Shown here piece by piece: positions 29,067 through 34,243 of a stretch of DNA of 34,243 nt (the first letter of the stretch is position 1; every line of letters starts with the position of its first letter). This DNA comes from an uncultured Muribaculaceae bacterium. Lineage in GTDB: Bacteria > Bacteroidota > Bacteroidia > Bacteroidales > Muribaculaceae. The stretch is from contig CAJLTZ010000017.1 of assembly GCA_905209725.1 (NCBI GenBank), positions 1 through 34,243 on the forward strand. Direction: 5' to 3'. Under the pieces are notes generated by a model. The model saw only the letters and a program-made list of their open reading frames with translations. It had not been told where the DNA came from and ran no database searches. The position numbers were made by a program, and so were the translations under genes.

Positions 29067-30023
29067 ATGGACAATAAAGAACAAAAATCATCTGAAAATC
29101 CTGCGGCCGGGAATGGCTCCGGGGATCTGATAGAACGATTCAGCCAGTATTGCAGGCTGGAACTCAACCGGAGCGCATTGACCGTAGACGCATACTGCCG
29201 CGACCTGCTCCAGTTTGGCGGTAAGGTATCCGACCTGTGTGGCGCCACTTCCGGTGAAATCCGCGGTTGGCTCGCAGAGGAGGCCGGGAAAGGTGTGAAG
29301 CCCGTGTCGCTCAGGCGGAAAACGCAGAGCCTGCGAGCGTTCTATCGCTGGTTGCTGCGTCAGGGCATGATTGCACGTAATCCCGCCGCCGAAGTGACGC
29401 TCGCCAAAGCGCCGAAACCCCTTCCGCAGTTTGCCAAGGACTCCGAGCTCGAGGCGCTCCTCGCCATTCCCACAGAAACCTTCGAGCAGCGCCGGAGTCA
29501 TCTTGCAGTGAATATGATCTATTCCCTCGGACTTCGCCAGGCGGAACTGCTTGGCGTGCACGACACCGACATTACCGAGAGAGCCGACGGCGCCGAAATC
29601 CGTATCACCGGAAAACGCGACAAGCAGCGGGTGTTGCCACTTCCTGCATCCCTACTCGAAGAGATACGCGCCTGGCAAAGCGAGCGCGACAGCCGCTATC
29701 CCGACGCTCCCGTGCCGCGAGCCCTTATGGGAGGCAGGCATGGAGCAATCTCTAAACAAACTCTTTATGTCATGGTGAAGGATATGCTTGTGTCTGTGGC
29801 GGCTGCGAAAAAGAGTCCCCACACTCTCCGCCATTCCTTTGCCACCGCAATGGTGTCGGCCGGCGCCGACCTCGATGCCGTGCGCGAAATGCTTGGCCAT
29901 GCATCCCTGTCCACCACACAGATCTATACCCACCTTTCCCTCTCCGACCTGCGAAGCAATTATGCAGCCCATCCCAGGGCCGCAAAAGACAACGGAAAAG
30001 ACGCTCAAAAAAAAAATTCCTAA
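29067..30023 (+). CDS. xerC: Tyrosine recombinase of the XerC/XerD type
   Basis: Site-specific tyrosine recombinase (318 aa) that most likely resolves chromosome dimers at dif. The N-terminal SAM-like DNA-binding domain covers about 20-105 (LIERFSQYCRLELNRSALTV). The catalytic set is complete: Arg157 (SLGLRQAEL), Lys183, His252 and Arg255 (HTLRHSFAT), His278 (LGHAS) and nucleophile Tyr287 (TQIYTHLS). I favour ATG 29067, since residues before it from ATG 29013 are Pro/Met-rich and unlike the family, though the longer form cannot be excluded. The place between rpsU and hpf is the usual Bacteroidetes order and argues for a housekeeping Xer rather than a mobile-element integrase. A terminator follows at once. 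Confidence 0.92.
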   Translation: MDNKEQKSSENPAAGNGSGDLIERFSQYCRLELNRSALTVDAYCRDLLQFGGKVSDLCGATSGEIRGWLAEEAGKGVKPVSLRRKTQSLRAFYRWLLRQGMIARNPAAEVTLAKAPKPLPQFAKDSELEALLAIPTETFEQRRSHLAVNMIYSLGLRQAELLGVHDTDITERADGAEIRITGKRDKQRVLPLPASLLEEIRAWQSERDSRYPDAPVPRALMGGRHGAISKQTLYVMVKDMLVSVAAAKKSPHTLRHSFATAMVSAGADLDAVREMLGHASLSTTQIYTHLSLSDLRSNYAAHPRAAKDNGKDAQKKNS

Positions 30024-30025
30024 TG

Positions 30026-30050
30026 AAACGACCGAATGTCGTTTTTTTTT
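30026..30050 (+). terminator. Intrinsic terminator of xerC
   Basis: A 7-bp stem AAACGAC/GTCGTTT (30026-30032 with 30038-30044) runs into a T-tract to 30050, directly after the xerC stop. Confidence 0.8.
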
Positions 30051-30052
30051 GT

Positions 30053-30060
30053 TATCTTTG
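30053..30060 (+). promoter_or_regulatory. -7 promoter element (TATCTTTG) for hpf-mltG
   Basis: TATCTTTG starts 3 nt after the xerC terminator T-tract. Transcription would start near 30064 and give a leader of about 75 nt. No TTTG at standard spacing, since that position is the terminator stem. Confidence 0.55.
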
Positions 30061-30138
30061 TAAAAAACCTGACGCAGCATAAGTGACTCTCCCCCTTTTA
30101 GCCTGTCAGAATTATTTGCAAACTTAAAACCCAAAATT

Positions 30139-30432
30139 ATGGAAGCGAACATCAAAGCCCTTCATTTCGACGCCACCGAACGTCTTGAGAACTTCATAAA
30201 TAAGAAAATTGACAAAATGAGTCGTCGTTTCGAGGCCATCACCAATGCCGAAGTTACTCTCCGCGTGGTGAAGCCCGAGACAGCTATGAACAAGGAAGCC
30301 AGCATTAAATTCATTTTGCCCGGCGCCGAACTCTTCGCCTCCAAGACGGCCGACACATTTGAAGAGGCTGTGGACCTCTGCCTCCAGGCTCTGGAGTCAC
30401 AGCTCGAAAAGAAAAAGGACTGCAATAAGTAA
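30139..30432 (+). CDS. hpf: Ribosome hibernation-promoting factor (short HPF/RaiA family)
   Basis: Small ribosome-binding protein (97 aa) that occupies the 30S decoding region in slow growth and protects idle ribosomes. The beta-alpha-beta-beta-beta-alpha S30AE fold can be traced: MEANIKALHFDATERLENFI, a basic helix (KKIDKMSRRFEAI), ITNAEVTLRVVKPETA, ASIKFILPGAELFA, then an acidic helix FEEAVDLCLQALESQLEKKK. It lacks the C-terminal dimerisation domain of long HPF, so it is the short form. The stop TAA shares a base with the next ATG (TAATG), so it is coupled to mltG. Own -7 element at 30053. Confidence 0.95.
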   Translation: MEANIKALHFDATERLENFINKKIDKMSRRFEAITNAEVTLRVVKPETAMNKEASIKFILPGAELFASKTADTFEEAVDLCLQALESQLEKKKDCNK

Positions 30433-31511
30433 TGACACAAGAGGAGAAATCCCGGAATAAGAAAGTCTCCCCCAAGCGGGTAGACACCACAATGACGGGC
30501 AGGAGGATGCTATTCCTTCTGCTCGCCGTAGCGGTTGTAGTAGCGTTGTTTTTCGCCGTGGTGTATCCGCTGATGCTCGTGGGCGCACCCAAAGAGGCAG
30601 TGATTCATGTGCCCCGGAATGCCACCCGCAAGATGGTGGAAGACTCCCTCACCAAGGAATTCGGTAAGGAATATGCCGGTTATGTGATGCAGGCCATGCA
30701 TCTGCGCAGCACCGATCTCTCCACCCGCCATGGAGCCTATAAAATCGCGAAGGGCGCCAACGCATTTTCCACAATGCGCAAAATCACCTCGGGGGGCCAG
30801 ACTCCCGTGCGAATCACCGTCAACGGTTTCCGCAGCCTCGACCTCCTTGCCGACCGCATTGCCTCAAAAATGGATTTCCCGGCCGACTCGCTCCGCAGCG
30901 TGCTTGCCGACAGTGCGTTCATGGCCCAATACGGACTGACTCCCGCCAGTGCCATGGCGCTCTTTATCGACGACACCTATGAGGCCTATTGGACGGCCTC
31001 GCCGCGCGAACTTCTCACCACCATCGGCAATAATTACAAATATGTCTGGAATGAGACGCGGCGCGAGCAGGCTGCCACGCTCGGCCTCACCCCGGAACAG
31101 GTCACAATCCTTGCCTCAATCGTGGATGAGGAAACAAATGCCGCCAATGAAAAGGGTATCATCGGCCGACTCTATATCAACCGCCTCATGAGCGGCATGA
31201 AGCTGCAGGCCGACCCCACGGTGCGATTCGCAATGGGCGATTTCTCCATCAAGCGAGTACGCAGTCAGGACCTTAAGACCGACTCCCCTTACAACACGTA
31301 TATGTATAAAGGCCTGCCTCCCGGACCAATCCGCACCACAAGCCGGCAGACCATCTATGCCGTGCTCGACAGCAAACCGAACAGTTACCGCTACATGTGT
31401 GCCAACGACGACTTCTCCGGCACTCATCTCTTCGCCAGTTCCTACGACGAGCATGTGCGCAATGCCCTGCGCTATCAGTCTGCCCTCGATGCCCGAGGCA
31501 TAAAGAGATAG
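30432..31511 (+). CDS. mltG: Endolytic murein transglycosylase MltG (YceG family)
   Basis: Inner-membrane lytic transglycosylase (359 aa) that cuts nascent peptidoglycan strands and sets glycan length. A basic cytoplasmic N-terminus precedes one membrane helix at about 26-50. A LysM-like part lies at about 55-130. The YceG catalytic region is ILASIVDEETNAANEKGIIG with YINRLMSGMKLQADPTVRFA after it; Glu234 in DEET lines up with a Glu conserved in the family, while the position given as Glu in EKET of E. coli is Asp232 here. C-terminal YNTYMYKGLPPGPI is also a family signature. Start overlaps the hpf stop by one base. Length is normal. Confidence 0.95.
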   Translation: MTQEEKSRNKKVSPKRVDTTMTGRRMLFLLLAVAVVVALFFAVVYPLMLVGAPKEAVIHVPRNATRKMVEDSLTKEFGKEYAGYVMQAMHLRSTDLSTRHGAYKIAKGANAFSTMRKITSGGQTPVRITVNGFRSLDLLADRIASKMDFPADSLRSVLADSAFMAQYGLTPASAMALFIDDTYEAYWTASPRELLTTIGNNYKYVWNETRREQAATLGLTPEQVTILASIVDEETNAANEKGIIGRLYINRLMSGMKLQADPTVRFAMGDFSIKRVRSQDLKTDSPYNTYMYKGLPPGPIRTTSRQTIYAVLDSKPNSYRYMCANDDFSGTHLFASSYDEHVRNALRYQSALDARGIKR

Positions 31512-31514
31512 CAA

Positions 31515-31582
31515 TCACTCTGACTTCATATTTAATAACTCATCACTCTGACTTAATACTTCATCACTCTGACTTCTGACTT
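31515..31582. repeat. Spaced and tandem CTGACTT repeats upstream of the DUF2007 gene
   Basis: TCACTCTGACTT occurs exactly three times (31515-31526, 31543-31554, 31564-31575), with a further CTGACTT in tandem at 31576-31582. The array fills the gap between mltG and the next gene and ends 3 nt before its ATG. The same CTGACTT unit ends the array at 4672-4692. Confidence 0.75.
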
Positions 31583-31585
31583 ATT

Positions 31586-31789
31586 ATGACAATAGTAGAA
31601 CAATACGGTAACGAGACCGATGCCTACATGGACTGCTCCCTGCTGCAGAGCCACGGACTGCAAGCCCGCGTGGAGAGTGATGCTCTTTCCCTCCTTTTTC
31701 CCGGCCCGGCCCAGGGAATGGGTTCGGTAAAGCTCCTTGTCCCCGACTCCGAGGCCGCTAAAGCCCGCGAAATCCTTTCGCATAAATAA
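31586..31789 (+). CDS. DUF2007-like small protein (putative signal-transducing protein family)
   Basis: Small soluble protein (67 aa). The pattern VEQYGNETDAYMDCSLLQSH, then GLQARVESDALSLLFP, then GSVKLLVPDSEAAKAREIL fits the DUF2007 fold: a beta-alpha-beta unit in which the helix follows an ETDAY-type start and the last strand has a V-P-x-x-D/E-A-x-x-A-x-E/x-I-L ending. Members are sometimes called PII-like signal-transducing proteins, but no activity is established. It sits behind a repeat array and 25 nt ahead of the DUF4421 gene, so they are probably co-transcribed. Confidence 0.8.
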   Translation: MTIVEQYGNETDAYMDCSLLQSHGLQARVESDALSLLFPGPAQGMGSVKLLVPDSEAAKAREILSHK

Positions 31790-31814
31790 GTCATCCCGGG
31801 GTGTCGCCCCCCCT

Positions 31815-33002
31815 ATGATATTTCATATGTCGCTACGTGCCCTCATATGCCTTTGCATTTTGTCGCTTTGCCTTGCATTCCAGGATTTCGGGGCAAAGGC
31901 AAACGTAGCGTCTGATTTCGAACTGCTCATAGATGCCGATGCCCCTCTCCCTCAGATTCCCGACTCTCTTGACAATAAGGCTCATACTCCGCTTGAGCGC
32001 GACTGGAAATATCTGCTGAAATCCCGTCAGGGTCTTTCGGTATATGACGAAAGTGTCCGCTGGCCCCGGTTTGTGGAGGGATGCCTGAAGATTTACCGCT
32101 GGGTCGACCGAGTGTTCAATCAGTATGACACCCTTTATGTGGTTTCCTATAAGCGTAAAGGCAAAGTGAAAATCTTTAACGACAACTGGGTGGATATCTA
32201 TTATTTCTATCCGAAACACGAATTGTCGCTCAAGATGATGAGCCGTCTTTACCCCAATGTCGGTATAAACGGCTCTTACGGCATTTTCAGTCTCTCTTAT
32301 TCAATCGATCTGCGCACTGTGTTTCAAGGCACGAACCCTCATTATCATAAACTTGACTTCGGATTCAACTGTGCAAGGCTGATGATGGAGTTCCATTACT
32401 GGCGAAATGATGGGGGAACCTACATCCGTCAGTTTGGGGATATGGGCGCCGGCAAGCCTATCAAGGAGTGGTTCTCAGGGCTTCAATTCGCAGCCGTAAA
32501 TCTTGGCGCCACATATTTCTTCAACAATCGTCGTTTTTGTTATGGGGCGGCATATGATATGTCGCGAATACAGCGCCGGAGCGCGGGCACCTGGCTGGCG
32601 GGCATTACGGCTTCGATGTATGACGCCGACTTCGACCTAAATAAGCTCTCCCAAGAGATGAAAGACTATTTCGACTATAAGCGAAAGCAGTATAATCTTG
32701 ATTACTGGGTGCTTGACGCCACGTTCGGGTATAGTTACAACTGGGTGTGCAACAAGCATTTTCTCTTTAATATCACGGCTATCCCCGGCCTTGGAATCAG
32801 TCATACAAGTTCGAAAGACGAGGGACGTCACCGCACACTCTTTAATGGAGCATTCAAGGCATTGACAGCCCTGAACTATCAAACCGGGCGGTTCTTCCTT
32901 TCCCTGACAGCCAATGCATCGGCCAATGTCTACAACAGCAGCGAACTTGGATTCTCACCTGCGGTGGCCGGTTTCACTATGTCGGCAGGCATGCGATTCT
33001 AA
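31815..33002 (+). CDS. DUF4421-like exported protein, probable outer-membrane beta-barrel
   Basis: Exported protein (395 aa) of a family I read as DUF4421, known mainly from Bacteroidetes and without assigned function. The start is 31815 or 31827 (MSLRALICLCILSLCLAFQD); either gives a signal peptide ending near AKA. The longer open frame from 31737 overlaps the DUF2007 gene and has no signal at its front. After a mixed N-terminal region (about 30-110) the protein alternates hydrophobic and polar residues with many aromatics (GINGSYGIFSLSYSIDL, LNYQTGRFFLSLTANASAN) and ends SAGMRF, the aromatic C-terminus of outer-membrane barrels. Substrate or partner unknown. Confidence 0.82.
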   Translation: MIFHMSLRALICLCILSLCLAFQDFGAKANVASDFELLIDADAPLPQIPDSLDNKAHTPLERDWKYLLKSRQGLSVYDESVRWPRFVEGCLKIYRWVDRVFNQYDTLYVVSYKRKGKVKIFNDNWVDIYYFYPKHELSLKMMSRLYPNVGINGSYGIFSLSYSIDLRTVFQGTNPHYHKLDFGFNCARLMMEFHYWRNDGGTYIRQFGDMGAGKPIKEWFSGLQFAAVNLGATYFFNNRRFCYGAAYDMSRIQRRSAGTWLAGITASMYDADFDLNKLSQEMKDYFDYKRKQYNLDYWVLDATFGYSYNWVCNKHFLFNITAIPGLGISHTSSKDEGRHRTLFNGAFKALTALNYQTGRFFLSLTANASANVYNSSELGFSPAVAGFTMSAGMRF

Positions 33003-33010
33003 TAATTTTG
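33003..33010 (+). promoter_or_regulatory. Possible -7 promoter element (TAATTTTG) for ribD
   Basis: TAATTTTG lies directly after the DUF4421 stop, 121-128 nt upstream of ribD. No TTTG at standard spacing. In the leader, a GC-rich 6-bp hairpin at 33036-33050 (CCGGCC, CTG, GGCCGG) is not followed by a T-run. No FMN-riboswitch pattern was recognised in the short leader. Confidence 0.35.
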
Positions 33011-33090
33011 AATTGCTGCTTGGCGCACAGCCTCACCGGCCCTGGGCCGGCGACACACAATCTTCGACCTCTCACCGTGAAGAAGCGCCA

Positions 33091-33121
33091 ATCAATCATC
33101 AATCACAAAGAATCATCAATC
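33091..33121. repeat. Heptanucleotide repeat (ATCAATC x2, plus one more copy) before ribD
   Basis: ATCAATC occurs in tandem at 33091-33104 and again at 33115-33121. The array ends 9 nt before the chosen ribD ATG at 33131. Confidence 0.65.
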
Positions 33122-33130
33122 AGAAAAAGG

Positions 33131-34057
33131 ATGCATAAAGAGGAATTTTATATGCGGCGTGCGCTGCAATTGGCTGCCAATGGTGCGGGGCATGTATCGC
33201 CCAATCCTATGGTAGGGGCTGTGATTGTAGAGCCATCCGGAAAAATAATAGGGGAGGGCTGGCACCGCCGTTACGGTGGCCCTCATGCGGAGGTGAATGC
33301 TTTCAGATCGGTGCGCCAGGAGGATGAACACCTGATTCCCGAAAGTACCATATTTGTCACACTCGAGCCATGCTCACATTATGGCAAGACGCCTCCCTGC
33401 GCTTTGTTGCTTAAGGAGAAGGGGATCCGGCGCGCGGTGATTGGGACCGGTGACCCAAATCCCAAGGTTGCAGGCAGAGGTATCCGGATTCTCCGTGAAG
33501 CAGGAATTGAAGTGGTGGAGGATGTTCTGAAAGATGAGTGCATATGGATTAACCGCCGTTTCATGACGGCTCAGCTTCTCCGGCGTCCCTGGATTCAGTT
33601 GAAATGGGCACAGACTGCGGATGGCGAAATGAAAGTGCCGGCAGACGCAGCCCCAGATGAGCGTCTTATTATTTCCACTCCTCTGACGATGACGCTCATG
33701 CATCGGGAACGCGCAATGACCGATGCCATTATGGTAGGCACCGGCACATTGCTTGCAGACAATCCATCGCTTACCACAAGACTCTGGCCCGGCCGCAATC
33801 CGCGTCCGGTGATATTTGCCTCACCCCGCATTGCAGCTGGAGTCGATAGCAATGGCGCTCCATTAAAGGCATTGAAAAATGCGATAATACTCGACCCGAA
33901 AGAGAGTCTTGAGAGAAATATGCACAAACTGTATGAGGAATATGGCATCACCTCTCTGATGGTAGAGGGCGGACCGACCCTCCTGCACAGTTTCATCGCC
34001 GCCAACCTTTATGACGAGCAGCGCATAGAAACATCCTCTGCACGCAAAATTTTGTAA
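33131..34057 (+). CDS. ribD: Riboflavin biosynthesis deaminase/reductase RibD, C-terminus apparently truncated
   Basis: Bifunctional riboflavin enzyme (308 aa as read) that deaminates and then reduces the pyrimidine intermediate made from GTP. ATG 33131 gives the family N-terminus (HKEEFYMRRALQLAANGAGH). The deaminase zinc site is complete: HAE at 52-54 and PCSHYGKTPPC (Cys81, Cys90). The reductase part has WIQLKWAQTADGEM, MVGTGTLLADNPSLTTR and VEGGPTLLHSF (278-288). After ANLYDEQRIE the expected final 30-60 residues are missing: the frame reads TSSARKIL and stops inside the first copy of a direct repeat. The reductase end may thus be broken, or the repeat may supply a new end. Check whether a second ribD exists. 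Confidence 0.85.
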   Translation: MHKEEFYMRRALQLAANGAGHVSPNPMVGAVIVEPSGKIIGEGWHRRYGGPHAEVNAFRSVRQEDEHLIPESTIFVTLEPCSHYGKTPPCALLLKEKGIRRAVIGTGDPNPKVAGRGIRILREAGIEVVEDVLKDECIWINRRFMTAQLLRRPWIQLKWAQTADGEMKVPADAAPDERLIISTPLTMTLMHRERAMTDAIMVGTGTLLADNPSLTTRLWPGRNPRPVIFASPRIAAGVDSNGAPLKALKNAIILDPKESLERNMHKLYEEYGITSLMVEGGPTLLHSFIAANLYDEQRIETSSARKIL

Positions 34058-34087
34058 GCTCGAAACATCCTCTGCACGCAAAATTTT
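34028..34087. repeat. Two 26-bp direct repeats 34 bp apart at the ribD 3' end
   Basis: The 26 bases from 34028 to 34053 recur exactly at 34062-34087, with 8 bp between. The shared unit begins GAAACATCCTCTGCACGC and ends AAAATTTT. The first copy codes for the last residues of the truncated ribD frame. From 34088 to the window end at 34243 I see no gene on the plus strand; the minus strand has an open frame running through both copies that I do not trust. This may be the edge of a mobile or dispersed repeat element that continues beyond the window. Confidence 0.8.
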
Positions 34088-34243
34088 TAAAGGTTACAGT
34101 TCTATGGCCAAACCGGGAGGAGGTCTTGGATATGTGGCCTAAGGTCTCAGGACAGTTGTGGGGTGCTGTCTGTTCTGGCGATTCATCATAAGACCCCATC
34201 CCACAAAAAATGTTAATGCAGGGGTCGCAGATGTGCCTCATAT

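Noticed and set aside
29067..30023. Integrase of a mobile element
   Set aside because: The rpsU-xerC-hpf order is the usual chromosomal setting, and no cargo or attachment sites flank it.
33011..33130. FMN riboswitch ahead of ribD
   Set aside because: The leader is only about 120 nt, filled by a short GC hairpin and heptamer repeats; the conserved multi-helix FMN pattern was not found.
34028..34087. CRISPR array
   Set aside because: Only two 26-bp copies with an 8-bp gap; a CRISPR array needs regular spacers of about 30 bp or more.
33993..34241. Minus-strand protein of 82 residues through the direct repeats
   Set aside because: It overlaps ribD, and the direct repeats alone produce its repeated Cys/Phe pattern; it has no start context or family features. 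More likely non-coding repeat sequence.

Overview
The window looks like a chromosomal segment from a Bacteroidales bacterium, most likely a gut lineage close to Muribaculaceae (the family is inference). The evidence is several promoters with the Bacteroidetes -7 element TAnnTTTG, often with a TTTG -33 element about 20 bp upstream, poor use of Shine-Dalgarno sites, and typical gene families: a GlmU-like hexapeptide protein, DUF4421, an M6 protease with a type IX-like C-terminal domain, and an rpsU-xerC-hpf order.

Layout. (1) 189-5425, plus strand: a surface-polysaccharide initiation and export operon (WecA-like phosphoglycosyl transferase, Wza-like lipoprotein, Wzc-like tyrosine kinase, CpsB/YwqE-like phosphatase), closed by a 15-bp-stem terminator. 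(2) 5508-10767, minus strand: GH13 amylase, leuS and an M48 protease. (3) 10802-16388: a more AT-rich polysaccharide block with a TIM-barrel glycosidase-like protein, two GT4 glycosyltransferases, a DUF2334/NodB-like deacetylase and an EpsG-like polymerase. (4) 16540-16754: a self-contained tRNA-Leu(CAA) unit with its own promoter and terminator. (5) 16825-19320: an AT-rich type II restriction-modification pair whose promoter almost touches the endonuclease start codon. It converges on a 45-residue open frame that looks like the tail of a lost gene. (6) 19345-21556: two tandem paralogous ATP-grasp ligases. (7) 21666-25028, minus strand: secreted M6 protease and GlmU-like protein. (8) 25312-25933: a probable structured small RNA with promoter, closing stem and terminator, then a 124-residue acidic protein. 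(9) 26106-33002: housekeeping genes (aminopeptidase P, gamma carbonic anhydrase, S21, XerC, HPF, MltG, DUF2007, DUF4421). (10) 33131-34243: ribD, whose C-terminus appears cut off where a 26-bp direct repeat begins.

How the parts fit. Regions 1 and 3 together could start, build, trim and export a surface glycan, with Wzc and CpsB forming the usual kinase/phosphatase switch. The ATP-grasp pair might add amino-acid or amine groups to a cell-surface or secreted product, but their substrates cannot be read from sequence. Region 3 to 6 is visibly richer in A and T than its flanks and reads as accessory DNA.

The best candidates for something undescribed are the small RNA at 25324-25495, the heptanucleotide tandem repeats placed just before start codons at five loci, the ATP-grasp pair, and the leaderless-looking restriction-modification promoter with its neighbouring gene remnant. 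All identifications are from reading the sequence; no database search was run.
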